Assembly: GCA_964023275.1 (NCBI GenBank)
Contig: OZ029929.1
Span: 3,537,844-3,601,843 of the forward strand
Reading direction: 5' to 3'
Source of the DNA: Norana najaformis
Taxonomy: Eukaryota > Annelida > Clitellata > Crassiclitellata > Hormogastridae
DNA: 64,000 nucleotides
In this document: positions 24,179 to 35,229 of the stretch, piece after piece
Position numbering within the stretch: the stretch's first letter is position 1
Layout of the letters: each line of letters begins with the position of its first letter
The notes under the pieces: generated by a model
What the model was told of the DNA's origin: nothing
The model's input: only the letters and a program-made list of their open reading frames with translations
Database searches by the model: none
Made by a program: the position numbers and the translations under genes

Positions 24179-24231
24179 CAAAGTCCTCAGGTAGGCCAAA
24201 GGGAGTGGCAGCCCAACGGGATCGAGTAGAT
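24179..24231 (-). mobile_element. Inverted LINE RT scrap
   Basis: On the minus strand RSRWAATPFGLPED is the sequence normally just upstream of the GLPEG block. It is a near repeat, in opposite orientation, of 23,912-23,945 and resembles 62,810-62,870 (minus). The join makes a small fold-back structure. Confidence 0.55.
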
Positions 24232-24538
24232 TGATTGATTGATTGATTGATTGACTCTTTATTGATCCCAAATTCAACATATCAGGTTACACATAAAACG
24301 TACAGTTTGCCAGGATACAAAAGGCACACCCAGAAGGGACCAGGGTCCGGCTTAAATAGGGTCACCTATTAACATCAGTGACGTAAGATGGCAATCGAAC
24401 TGTAAACAAAGCAAGTATCATTATGTAAGCAAACTAAATAAGTTATGTACAATCCGTACACAAATGAAACTAAAAACTATATCGAAGTCCGGTGCATTAC
24501 ACAGTCCTAATGGTTTGTATGAACAATTCAGTTGGCAG

Positions 24539-27500
24539 TCAAACAGATGTTATTAAATAGTGACGCATCTGCCTTTTGAACAGTTTCAAACTTGACAACA
24601 TTGGTGAAGCGTTCCAAATTGAAGGGCCAGCACATTTAATATTGAATAATCGAGTGTTGGTGCGAGCAAAACTGGCACAATAATTACCGTGAATCCTAGT
24701 AAAATATGAGTGATCATCGATGATGTTGAAGTAGCCATCAAACTTCGATGGCAATAATTTATGTTGATATTGATACATAAATACAGATATCTGAAACTTA
24801 TTAATGGAATTAATTTTTAAAATATTTAGATTGACAAAAGAGGGTTCAATATCGTTCGCTTGGAAAGTTTTTGTAATAATTCTAAGACCACGGCGCTGCA
24901 AAACAGATAAACATTTTATACGCGAAGGATAATTAGAGGCCCATAAAAGGTTACAGTAGGATAAGTAAGGATAAATCAATGAATAATACAAATTAATTAA
25001 TATCTGTTGGGGTAGGATATAGCGAATGCGTGACAATATACCGGAACATTTAGCAATTTTACTTGATATATGAGATATATGCTCTTTCCACATTAAATGA
25101 GAGTCAATATAAACTCCAAGAAATTTACATGAATTCACTTGAGTAATCAGTTGACTATCGATAAAAATATGAATAGCTGATTTACAAAGAACCTTCCGAT
25201 GCGATCTAAATAATATAAACTTAGTCTTATGTAAATTCAAGGATAGCCTATTAGCACGAAACCAGTCAGCAACTGATACAAGTTTGTTATTGATAGACTC
25301 AATCAGAGCATCCAACGATTTATTAGATAAAAAAACATTCGTATCGTCGGCAAACAATATAAAATGAAGTGACTTAGATGAGGCCGGAAGGTCGTTTATG
25401 TACAACAGAAACAAAAGTGGGCCTAGAATAGAGCCTTGCGGAACTCACAACGGATGGACAGGACCCCATTACACAAAACTTGTTGTTGCCTGTCATGGAG
25501 GTAGCTCTTAGACCAACAGAGTGGAAGTCCTCATACACCATAAAATTCAAGCTTCCTTTTCAAGATAGCATGATCTACAGTGTCAAAAGCTTTTGCCAAG
25601 TCAAGAAAAATTCCAACAGAGAACAGATTGTCGTCGAAATGTTATCGTGTAGATCTAAAAGCGCCACTGAGGTAGATAGGCCCGTTTGGAATCCAAATTG
25701 GTTAAGATATATTATATTCATTTTTTGAATATAGTTATAAAAGCGTTCGTGCATCAATTTTTCAAAATATTTTGAAAAGAAAGGAAGAATCGAAATAGGC
25801 CTATAGTTGCTGACATTGTCTTTGGTTCCCGATTTAAAAATAGGTATTACCGTGGCAATTTTGATACCAGTAGGAACTATCCCTGTGGCAAACGAGCAAT
25901 TAATTATTTCAGCTAACGGTGACGCAATAATATGGATAGTAGGGCCAGCAACACATGGATCTATACCATCTGGACCAGCACTATGTGTAATTCTTAGAGA
26001 ACGGGAAATAGTGATGATTTCATCGGCTGAGGTTGGACAAAGACCAAATGACTTAAAAAGGATTCATAAGAAGTTTTAGTTTTTGGAATGGCGTGCGCTA
26101 GTGGCTGTCCAACACCAGTGAAGAACTAATTAAACTTATTAGAGATAGAATTAGAGTCAGTATGCGTACTTCCATCTATACTAAGACCATCAACAGATTT
26201 AACCAGATCACCTGACTCGACCAGTGATCGCACAATACTCCAAGTTTTTTAATGTTATTTTTACAAGCAGTAAATTTATCAGCAAAATACTGTTGCTCAG
26301 CTTTAATTCTAATTTGTTTAAATTTATTTCTATAACTGATGAATTTAGATTTATTTACATCAGAAGGATTTTTTAAAAATTTAAGATATAAATTAGATTT
26401 TTTCTTGCAGGATTTGAACACACCAGGTGTCGTCCAAGGTTGCTTTATACGAATATGCTTAGAATGGTTGAGTGGGAGTGCCGTATCGTACGCATTCTTA
26501 TACAGGTCAATTAACAATGTATAAGCTAGTGAAGGGTCATGATTTTCACAAGCATTGGTTATGGGTGTCCATTCAATTCTACCCAATATTGAGTGGAAAT
26601 GTTTGATCGACTCATCGGTAATTAGTCGCTTAGTATATAAATTACGACTGCTTACTATAACAGGATTTAAGCAGCCCCAAGCAATGACAGGTAAATGGTC
26701 AGATATTTCACTTATAAGAATTGATGAGTCGAATGAACTTTCATAAACATTAGTGTAAATATTATCAATTAAAGTGGCAGAGGTATCAGTTATTCGCGTT
26801 GGTTTAAGTATTAATGGGATGAAATGGTAGGAGTAAGGTTGCTGTAGAAATTTTGAGTATGAACATGATTCTCAATTTTAAAAAGATCAACAATAAAATC
26901 ACCCCCAATAAATACTTTTTTCCCAGTAAGCGACAGATTAGATAATAATTGTTCCATTTCTACATTGAAGCGTTCTAAAGGTGACCCAGGCGGACGATAG
27001 ACTACGCCATATCTACAGTCTTTTCCTTTATCTTGAGGTATAGTTATGAATATACACTCATAGGCTACATGGTCAGACAACAGTTTTTCTAAATCCAGTA
27101 TTTTAAATTTGTCACCTACCTGTCTTTATAAGAAATGCTACACCACCTCCTTTGCCAGAAGTTCTACATTTGGATACGAACTGATAACCTGGAATGCTTA
27201 TGGTGGACTCAGTAACAGAGTCGAGCCATGTTTCCGTTAAAGCTAACACAGTAACTGGAATCTGTGACAACAGAATCAGAATCTCAGGGATTTTGGAATA
27301 AAGGCTTCTACAGTTTAAGTGCATAAATTTAAATGCGTCATAGGATAAAGAAGAAAATTTAGCAGCTAAAGAATCAACAGTAAGATATGAGCTGTTACAA
27401 GGCCCGGAGGTAAAATAATTTTCATCAGGGTCCAAATCTCTGTTATTTAAGAGAGCACGCTTCTCTTCTCCAACAAATGGGTCAAATTTCAATTTGTCAT

Positions 27501-27823
27501 ATTGTTTAGATAAATTCAATGGAGTCACCCAAAGCAGAAATAGCAACAAGGAAAAGAAATTCATCATTTATATGATTGAATGGGAGGATCGACTCAATGC
27601 ACTGTGAACAGTACCAGGACTCAGGCTGAGCCTTAAACTTATCTGGGTTCAAATCAGTACATCTTAAATGAACAGCATTGCTGCAGATTGCACAGATTGC
27701 ATATTCATGAGTAGATTTTATACGACTGCTACATACAAAACATGATGGTGGAACTAGAAATTCAATCGTTAGTGACAACTGGCATCTGGTGAGGTTTGTA
27801 CATGTAAATATGCTATTTAGCAT
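24539..27823 (-). pseudogene. CR1-like ORF2: PHD finger, endonuclease, RT, broken
   Basis: Reading from 27,823: a PHD-type zinc finger (CFVCSSRI, CAICSNAVHLRC, WYCSQC), then, after a frameshift near 27,540, the AP-endonuclease (FMHLNCRSLYSKI, VLALTETWLDS, YRPPGSP, GGDFIVDL). The basic linker lies at 26,586-26,176. The RT spans about 26,090-25,000 with [15 protein letters not shown] (about 25,615-25,570) and FILFADDTNVFLS (about 25,357-25,319, the FADD catalytic box). The last 291 codons are one open frame. Breaks: frameshift near 27,540, stops near 27,112 and 26,811, and others between 26,170 and 25,420. Role: target nicking and reverse transcription; the PHD finger may bind chromatin (inference). 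Confidence 0.85.
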
Positions 27824-28024
27824 ATGTCACACACAGTTGCAAAAAAAAATGAAGAGGTAATTAGAAAGAAAAAAAAATCAGTATGATCAGTGAATCGTTA
27901 CAATCGGGCGTAGTAACATGCATATACACAAGCATCTGACACACATGAGTACATATAATCTACATGCATATAGGCCCATACATACATATACACACAGTGC
28001 AAATACCTAATCCATATGTAGAGT

Positions 28025-28837
28025 TCAGGGCTTTTCTAGGTCATTCAACGTTGAGATTCTTAGAAGTTTCTCTTCCGTGGAGTTTGATCGCATGACGTAT
28101 ACTATGCCGCCCATTGTCCAAGTTCTAGTGACCTTCTTTGTCTTGAGCATTGAACGGGCATGAGCAAAGATTTCCGCGTTTCTCTTTGTCAAATACTCGT
28201 TGACGAAGACAGGATGCTCCGATGATTGACGGGTGCGGCGAAGTGACTTTCTGGCTCGATAAACGTCATCTCGTACCCGATGGGATGCGAAGCGGACAAC
28301 GATGGGCCTGTGGCTGTCCTTGTTTCCTCGCGAAATTCTGTAAGCAGATGAAATGTCATGAGGCTGTAATTGCAACCCGAGGCGTTCGTTACAATAGCCA
28401 ATGACCGCACGTTCGGTCTGTAGGTAAGACTGTGTAGGTGGGAGACGAGGTGCAGCGCCAGGACCAGCCGCCTGTGCAGAGGCGTCAGCGTTTTCATGTC
28501 TACCAGAAACGATTTCGGAGAACGACGACTCAGGAAAACCATGAATGAGTAGACAGTCCTGTCGAAGTTCATTTTCGACGGAATCCAAGCGCGCTTTTAG
28601 AGCGTTATTCTCGTCTGTTACAACGCGTAATTTCTCGTTTAAAGGCTTACATTGTGCTTCAATCATTCCTGCAAGCAGGTTTTGTACAGTTTGTTCAAAC
28701 GCGGTAGTAAATTTCGTGAACATCTGTTCAATGGACGGTGACAGGCGGGCTGTGAGACGGGAAACTAAGGCGTCCATTACACTGTCGTCCGTAATTAGGT
28801 CAACAAGTTCGTCGACTTTCACGCCTTTTTTCGCCAT
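28025..28837 (-). CDS. CR1-like LINE ORF1 protein, intact
   Basis: A 270-codon open frame begins MAKKGVKVDELVDLIT and ends just upstream of ORF2. Residues about 60-95 form a likely coiled coil (EKLRVVTDENNALKARLDSV), residues 95-200 an RRM-like/L1-ORF1-type core (LIHGFPES, YCNERLGLQL, AYRISRGN, PIVVRF), followed by a basic C-terminal domain (KRNAEIFAHARSMLK). Such proteins coat the element RNA as oligomers. The ATG at 28,837 is the first in frame, 180 bases from the element's 5' side. No break is visible. About 200 bases separate it from the ORF2 start. Confidence 0.85.
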   Translation of the reverse strand: MAKKGVKVDELVDLITDDSVMDALVSRLTARLSPSIEQMFTKFTTAFEQTVQNLLAGMIEAQCKPLNEKLRVVTDENNALKARLDSVENELRQDCLLIHGFPESSFSEIVSGRHENADASAQAAGPGAAPRLPPTQSYLQTERAVIGYCNERLGLQLQPHDISSAYRISRGNKDSHRPIVVRFASHRVRDDVYRARKSLRRTRQSSEHPVFVNEYLTKRNAEIFAHARSMLKTKKVTRTWTMGGIVYVMRSNSTEEKLLRISTLNDLEKP

Positions 28838-29020
28838 TATTTTCGTATAAATATCCCACAGTTAGACTGAGAGTTTGTTACTAACTTTGTTTTAATAAAT
28901 TCCAGCTCGAAATAGATCCTGTAGTGACATGAAAATTAACAAGAAACAGAATTTCTTCACCTACACCAACAGAAACTAACTACTCAGTCGCCATCTTGCA
29001 TACCTGAGTATGTATGCCTG

Positions 29021-29272
29021 AGTAAAACAGACTCTCCGACCATAGCTACAGGCTTCCCTCACTTTATTTTCTCTCGTGTTCGTGATCTATGGGTTGACCA
29101 AGAACTCACTCTCTCAAGCATGTCAATCTTGTTTTATCAGCTGCGCCAACTGAGAATTATATCTTGTTCAATTTATTCTGAGTAAAATATAGACTCTTCG
29201 ACCATAGCTACAGATTTCCCTCTCTGAGCATGTCAATCTTCTTGTCTGTCGCTTTTATCAGCTGCGCCAACG
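29021..29272. repeat. Imperfect tandem duplication
   Basis: A block running from GAGTAAAA through CGACCATAGCTACAG, TTTCCCTC and GCATGTCAATCTT to TTTTATCAGCTGCGCCAAC occurs twice in direct orientation (about 29,021-29,150 and 29,180-29,272). Copies differ by small indels. It adjoins the 5' border of the CR1-like element. Confidence 0.75.
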
Positions 29273-29560
29273 TGCGGTTGCAAGGCTGTTGGCGGCATTT
29301 CCAAGTTTGACCATGTGTCGCATTATATGCGTGACGTACTTAGTTGGCAGCGTGTCGAATTTTAAGTTTAAGTTTCGGTGTGAGTGTGACGATGTCAGCT
29401 GGGAGATGCGCCTTTCTACCTGCGTAGCTGTGTTACCCTGTTTCCAGATTGGCTGGACGCAGAAATCTTCATTCCGCGACCCGAGGCGAAATGCAGCGTC
29501 GCGCCTTCTCGGTGGTTGGGCCCTCTACAAGGTATGGCCGCCCACTTAACATACGTATCC
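29265..29560 (+). pseudogene. LINE C-terminal scrap
   Basis: RLLAAFPSLT with, in another frame, KFDHVSHYMRDVLSWQRVEF resembles the block ARLI-x-G-x-x-x-Y-x-HI-x-x-x-x-x-x-LHWLP-x-x-R of LINE C-terminal regions. It is short and frameshifted. Confidence 0.4.
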
Positions 29561-30963
29561 TTCTAAAGAGGGATGCTAGATACACTTGTCAACAACCATT
29601 AAAAACTATTATCTCTCGTTGCAGCTGGGCTCCAGGTATATTACTTGAAGGGGTGCTATGTAAATGTTCTGAAAGAATTAATGAATTCTGCAGAATGCGG
29701 AAAGTATGACCTTGCAATTGGATCCACCTTTAAGTGTAATTCCACATAGCTCCTCTTGCGCAAGCCAAGCCAAGAATCATCTCAAGACAGGGTACTTTTA
29801 ACAAGAAACCGGAAGCTTAACATTTAACTTCCTCTAACATTATATTTTAGATCCCGTTGACGGGTTTGAACAACTGTTGCGATTTTGCTATGTCCCAAGA
29901 GTAGACCTAATAAGCACCAATCAACGACATTTCATTTCCACTGTCAACCAAGGGTAGAATGTTTCGGCAATGCACTTTAACTGGCAGATAAGCTACTAAC
30001 GTACCTGGTATTGGCAGGATCATCATGTTTTTTAACTTTTTTCATTAACGGCAGACGGCTGCTGTCTATGCGGGCATTGACGTTTGTAATGGCCGGGTGT
30101 TTAATCGGTAGCACAGATTGTTGGAGCGACGTGGACTTACATTGTTCTGTACCCATCCAACGGGTTTTTGCTTTCTGGTTCCACGTACACGGTGTCTGTT
30201 CCGGTCCGGACATCGAACCTCGTCTGATGTATTAAATATTGCTCCATCCGATTCTGACAACTTTCCTCTGCTGAGATGTGTCTTTCCTGCGCAGATATCT
30301 GTTCTTCCAACAACAGATCGAGTATTTCCCAAAAAAAATACCGATTCAGGCTGGACACATTTGACATTCCAGAGGTAGCACAGCCCAGCCGGAGCTATGA
30401 ACGAGATGCTTTCACGATCGAAATAGCTCGTATTAAAATAATATCGTACAGTGTATAATTGGAATCGCTTCTCGAAACGATTGCGGTGAACACAAGAAAG
30501 ACGGCTCGTATCGCAGAGCCTAAATCGTCGTTTCACGTTAGAACCGAACAGCATTACGTTGAAGTCGGTGTTTAATATAGCACCAAACTAATAAGGTCGA
30601 TTTTACAACCGCGAACTCGATTAGAACGGTTTGATACTCGAGTATATTCGACTGGATCTAACGAATCGTAGAATATAGTAACACGGGCTTCATAGCATAA
30701 ATAGCTTGAGTGACTAGCGACGTAATCGGGTCTTCGTACTCTAAAGGATCGATTTATATATTCCTTTTCCCCTGGGTATAAGATTATAGAAGTTCCTACT
30801 AATTTAGTTTATCTTCATATGCGATTTTAACGATGGAAACAAAGCTCACAGACCAAGAGGAGAGGAATAAATTGTCGATTAGGAATTGTCGATTAGGTTC
30901 CACATCAAGGAAGTGTGAAAATCAGAGTAGTATTATTAAAAGTTTATTTTAATTATATATAAA
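29561..30963. other. Left flank of the virus-like element, no gene assigned
   Basis: Overlapping open frames occur on both strands at 30,000-30,554, none with a motif I can name. The left end of the virus-like element may lie in here: base composition and the frequency of CGA/TCG from about 30,400 onward resemble the element. Its terminal inverted repeat was not found. Confidence 0.35.
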
Positions 30964-31531
30964 ATGAGTCGTTACACAAACGTAAAAGTTAATGCTTCGG
31001 AAGGACAAAAAGATAAAATTAAAAGAGCCGGAGTAAGCATGAGACTAAATCACAGCGATCTATCCGGCGAACACGTTTTAGGTTTACGCGAGCACAAATT
31101 AACAAGATGACGAAAGTGTATCGGAGCGGAACGGGCAAGACGATCAAAATTAGTAAAACGCAGTTACAGCATAACGCGAAAGTCGAAGGAGGATTTATCG
31201 GAGCCATACTGCCGTTTCTAGCTACGGTGGGTAAATTTCTTCTTTCTAGCGTGCTATCTAGCTTAGCAACGGGAGCTCTAAGCGAATTAGGTTCTGCGGC
31301 TACTACGAAAATAGTCGGCAAAATCAGTGGATTGGGAGTACTGTACGTTGAAAAGGCGGAATGGCGTGTAAGGTAAAACCAGCAGAAACCGGTTTGTATC
31401 TAGCTCCGTGGCAAAAAGGCATTTTGATTACGGCATCCGGATTGTATATGAAAACCGGTTCGGGGTATGTAAACGGCGAAGGGCTTTTGCTCGGTCCTAA
31501 TTCGCCTTTTCAAAACATTCCAATTCAATGA
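30964..31531 (+). pseudogene. pX-like virion core/membrane-active protein, frameshifted
   Basis: The start ATG 30,964 (after TATATAAA) opens a charged N-terminal segment. The frame shifts at about 31,105, continues as 31,107-31,376 with the basic repeat-like motif KVYRSGTGKTIKISKTQL, then a hydrophobic alanine/glycine/leucine stretch (FIGAILPFLATVGKFLLSSV), shifts again near 31,362 and ends about 31,531 in a glycine-rich tail (GPNSPFQNIPIQ). This layout, basic then hydrophobic, is that of pX-like proteins in adintovirus/Polinton-type elements, thought to bind DNA or disturb membranes. Two frameshifts make it non-functional. Family call from memory of the motif, not a search. Confidence 0.6.
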
Positions 31532-31578
31532 TACTGTAAAGCGAAGCGCGTTAAAACATTAAATTCGTGCTATTAAAA

Positions 31579-31770
31579 ATGTCAGTAAACAAGATTGGAA
31601 ATAATAAACCTATTACGACGAGACGCCAAAGAACCCAACCTACATCGGTATATTGGGTTCCTAAAGAAGAAGGCGTTATACATAGACCGATGAGGCAGAT
31701 GGGAGGTTTAAGATGGAAGATATTCGCCCAACGAGCGTTTACTATTCATCCTAAGCAACGACTACGTTAG
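31579..31770 (+). CDS. Small virus-element ORF, unknown function
   Basis: Sixty-three codons from ATG 31,579 (the upstream ATG at 31,567 is also in frame). It is strongly basic (TTRRQRTQPT, QMGGLRWK, HPKQRLR), with no membrane segment. The ATG follows ATTAAAA, as in neighbouring ORFs. It lies 48 bases after the pX-like gene. I do not recognise its function; the basic composition would suit a nucleic-acid-associated virion protein (inference). Confidence 0.4.
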   Translation: MSVNKIGNNKPITTRRQRTQPTSVYWVPKEEGVIHRPMRQMGGLRWKIFAQRAFTIHPKQRLR

Positions 31771-31914
31771 TACTCGAATTCGGCGTTCGAATGACTAGAA
31801 TCGTTTTAAAAAATCGACGAAATTCAAGAACAGGTTAAACAAGAACGCAGTAAAAAAAACGGCGTTAAGTCAAAACTATCATAGAAGCGTAAGAATAATC
31901 GGTGCGGTAGATAG

Positions 31915-32335
31915 CGTGCTCGTAGCGCTATACGATGGGGCTCGGTATTTTGGGTATCGGCGTTCAATCTACTATAATCGCGGCGCCGATGCGATAGCTA
32001 CTGGAAGCGGTCGCGCTTATGGGCGGGCGCCCTAAGTCTTATCGGCAACCAAATCAACAAAAAGATTACGCTGAAAGCGGAGACACGCGAAAAGATTAAA
32101 AGGCTAGCTGAAGCGAAACTGAACACGATCAGCGACCACATTTCGAGAGTTTTAATGGACGATACCGTTTCAGACAAGGAATATTCTCTGATTCTAAGCG
32201 AGCTAGAGAAATCCAACGCCATGAAAGAAGAAATTAGAAGTAAAATCAGAATTAGTATAGACGAAGAAACGAAGCATTCGCTCATTGATCGAGGACGAGA
32301 AGACGTTATCGAATCGTTCCAGAATATGTTCTAGA
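31915..32335 (+). pseudogene. Virus-element ORF with hydrophobic head and helical tail
   Basis: Read in the frame ending at TAG 32,333-32,335, a glycine/alanine/isoleucine-rich N-terminal part (GILGIGVQSTIIAAPM) is followed by a long charged, probably coiled-coil segment (REKIKRLAEAKLNTISDHIS, then LILSELEKSNAMKEEI). One or more stops break the upstream portion. The pattern resembles a small membrane or virion protein of Polinton-like elements. No enzymatic motif is seen. Confidence 0.45.
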
Positions 32336-32564
32336 AATGGAGAGAATCGTTTCGAAGGACATTTAACGCGAACGTAAACGTAAGCGTGTGAAATCACGTT
32401 CCACTTCACGTTTTATCATGCGTTCTAAAAGTTCGCAAACCGTGTTAAAACATTATACTACTAATTTTAAAATGTCGTTTCTGAAGATCCAAGCTCCTGC
32501 AAAAAGAGATTTCATCGTCGAAGAGTTTCTAGAGAAGAATATTCGACAAAACTACCTTGCCACA

Positions 32565-34812
32565 AGGCAAGCCTGCCGTGAAAGAGGCAGGAGTAGCTAT
32601 GACGCGCTTTAGGTAGCCGCTGAGTGCTGCGCGTGTGTGCACGGTAACTGCACGGGATTTTTAAGGAATGAAATTTTATTAAATTTAAGCTTAATCTAAT
32701 AATAGCTTAATAATTAGGTCGTGGAAAATTCTTAGTGTAATTTTAGTAAAGTAACGAGCAAAATTGTTGAAATTTATAGGCTCTAAAACGTTTGTTTAAA
32801 GGCAAATAATCGGTAACAGTTAGACACCTTTTTTTACTTTTTTTATCGTGCTAGTATATAAGCAAACCGCCATAAATAGGAAAAAGGGGCTTGAATAAGA
32901 GGTGTCGCATGCTGCGATGCCTATGTTGTGAAGGATGGTAGCGTGCCTTACATATACGACAGTACAGGAGGAGCGATGCGGGCCTCCTGAAAACAGAGTG
33001 AAGGATGGTTGCGAGCCTTCACGGGAACGAGTCCGAGTGTTTCTTAGTGAAAGTATAGCGTATACAAATACACGGACTAGGGTGACGTCCGGAGAAGCCC
33101 GTGTTCGATCCAGTCCCGGTTACGATCAAATATACGGACGGGAAAAGTCCGGGAAAAAGACTAATCTGTGCGCTCCCGTCGGGACGACCGAGACAAACAC
33201 TGTCTGGTTTCGGGCTGACGTCGTCGATCCGGTTTGAGCGAGGGCCCACTCTACCGTAGATCGCGAGGCGGCCTTAGCCACGACGGTGAACGTTGAGGTT
33301 GGACAGAACCCGGGGAAAGACCCCGTTCGTCAGAAATAAGTACAGGATTGGCATCGGGAAGCCTACCCAAGTAGTCGGCGAGTGTCAAATAAAACAGGCC
33401 CGTGTGAAACAAGTAGGAAAGTTGCGGAAACTACCCCTTTCTTTGGCCGCGTAAGAGAAAAGTCTGATCAGTGCGCTCCCGAGAACGTCGCAGCCGTTAC
33501 GAAACAATCTGTCTGATTTCGGACTGGCTCCGTTGGACCAGCAGCCTCGAGCCCACCCTGTTGGAAAGTCACGAGATGGTCGAGTAAGTCACGATAGTTG
33601 GAAAATAGAGGCTGGGCGAAGATCGGCGAAGACGAGTAGACAGGTCTGTGTGAATCCAAGGGGTAGCATTTGCCGTAAAAGATAACTGGTGCCGTAATAC
33701 TTGTCCTTGCGCTCCTGAGGAAGTCGCAACCAAAGCAAACCAATCTGTCTGATTTCTGACTGGCTCCGTTGGTCTAGCAGGGCTCGGGCCCACCCTGTTG
33801 GGAAGTCGCGAGACGGTCTGAGTAGTCATGATAGTTGGAAGATAACTGGTTGTGCGAAACTCGTGGAAAGATGCGGCCGCGATTTTCCCGGTAGAAATTC
33901 AGACGGCAAGAAGAGATACGGGGAAGACGCCGCGGATCATAACTCAGATCAAGTAAAGCTCGGAGAGACCGGATCATGTGACGCAGACCAAGAAAAGTCC
34001 CATTAAGCAAGGGACCGAAACTAACGCAGACCAAGAAAATACCCGGTACAAAATAGTCCGGGTCGGTTCCCCGCTAACATCGGAGTCGACACGGGAAGAT
34101 ACCGACTCCTCTATATGCTTGTCGCCACACACTGATCAGAGGACTGACTGGAATGCGTAGGTCGGTACGAAGGTCCGTGTATTTTACAGAAGGTTAGAGA
34201 GGGGACCTACTCTTGAGTGTTCCATAGGGGTATCCTATCCTCTGAAGCACTGTTGGGCGATAATTGCCAACAGAGACCTGGTACGGAAATTTACTCCGGA
34301 AGTCCACGGAGATGGAGTGAGAGACAGAGAGTGATAACGGGAAGATGTCTCGCCCGATACCTATGTGCATAGGGCGGAAAGACACGGAGGATCGTCGTAA
34401 GACTTCCCTGTTCCCGGAACGGAGAAAGCGACTGGTGTCTCAGAATATTGGCGGTAGCGGGCGAGTTACAAGACGTAAAATGGTGGTTACGAGAAAGTCC
34501 TCACACAAAAAGGGAACGACTATTGCCGGTAAAGGAACGAACCCTGTTCTGAGTAAAGGCCATCCTCAGGACGTCGCCCATACGGCGACCGCGGAAGAGG
34601 CAGAGTCGGATCCCGAGACCGAGTGTTAGTGTTGATTTCTTAAGGAAGCGGCCGATCCTGAAACTTCCTTAGAGAGAACGAACGATACGGGCAGAGGCGA
34701 TATGGAGAGGCCATTTTACAGTGAAAATATAAGGGGCAGTGAGGCGGGTGGCTCTGAGCGTAGAACTGGGCTGGAGTACCCCACCCCGTGGACAGTTAGC
34801 CCGACCGAGAAC
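32565..34812. mobile_element. Unclassified 2,248-bp insertion with 6-bp flanking repeat
   Basis: GCCACA occurs at both edges (32,559-32,564 and 34,813-34,818), where a virus-element gene is interrupted, consistent with a 6-bp target duplication. Inside are a TATA-like TAGTATATAAGC (about 32,852-32,863), a 70-bp-spaced direct repeat GTGAAGGATGG (about 32,928 and 32,998), and a module of roughly 105 bp repeated three times (starts 33,169, 33,472 and 33,708). A repeat of ACGCAGACCAAGAAAA (about 33,971 and 34,023) follows. No transposase, RT or gag-pol motif is seen, and the edges are neither TG...CA nor inverted repeats. It may be a non-autonomous element or the leader of an LTR element. Confidence 0.5.
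33169..33815. repeat. Three-copy tandem module inside the insertion
   Basis: Each copy opens with TGCGCTCC, passes through a TCTGTCTG-TTTC block, CTGGCTCCGTTGG and a GGGCCCAC-type block, and ends near TCGCGAGACGG. Copies start at 33,169, 33,472 and 33,708, so spacing is 303 and 236 bases. Copies two and three are most alike and share the following GATAGTTGGAA. Short open frames on both strands fall in the copies and are probably chance. Confidence 0.75.
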
Positions 34813-35229
34813 GCCACATATATTCAGTCAGTACAAACCTATTACCGAATTTCAGTCGGAAATTCTGAAAGAACGAAGCGCGCTGCTGCGCACTATAAAA
34901 GATAACCGCGATAACCGCGGGCTAATGACTAATTTCGTCGTCGCTAAAACCGATTCATCGATAGAGGTATACGAAGAAGATCCCGTAAAAGCTCCTAGAA
35001 CTTTCGAATAGCGACGAAATACTTGCACTTTGCACGTCGGATAAAAGTCTACTTTCGGTATAAATTCTAAACACGGAGTGGTTTTTTATCGGAGATAGTC
35101 CTATAACGATCCAGGACAACGATATAACGGTCAGAGATAAAGACGTACGTAGGAACTCCGGGGCTTTGGGAACTATTAACAATGGCTAAACCGAACGCGT
35201 TGATATTCGACGCTAACATTTAACTACTG

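Larger units (their letters stand above)
24232..29015 (-). mobile_element. CR1-like LINE, nearly full length, minus strand
   Basis: The element has a 5' untranslated region (about 29,015-28,838), an intact ORF1, a broken ORF2 with PHD finger, endonuclease and RT, and a 3' end with a polyadenylation-like AATAAAGAGTC followed by five CAAT repeats (left border about 24,232). All parts lie in the order expected for a CR1-type LINE. ORF1 is fully open while ORF2 has several lesions, so the copy is fairly young but dead. Exact 5' border and target duplication are not resolved. Confidence 0.85.
32472..35190 (+). pseudogene. Virus-element gene split by a 2.2-kb insertion (DUF8207-like?)
   Basis: The N-terminal part starts at ATG 32,472 (after TTTTAAA) and reads MSFLKIQAPAKRDFIVEEFL up to about 32,563. 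The likely continuation resumes at about 34,822 (FSQYKPITEFQSEILKER, then LLRTIKDN) and, after a further frameshift near 35,010, contains FFIGDSPITIQDNDITVRD (about 35,078-35,133). The parts together resemble a hypothetical-protein family common in invertebrate virus-like elements, which I tentatively link to DUF8207. The intervening 32,565-34,812 is foreign. Function unknown. Confidence 0.45.

Noticed and set aside
30000-30554. Overlapping ORFs on both strands (up to 162 codons) as virus-element genes
   Set aside because: No motif, mutually overlapping antisense frames and no TAAAATG-type start; left as unassigned flank.
33280-33330. Second 2A-like motif (VEVGQNPG)
   Set aside because: The D-x-E spacing is wrong and the last residue is K not P; the frame is short and lies in repeat modules.
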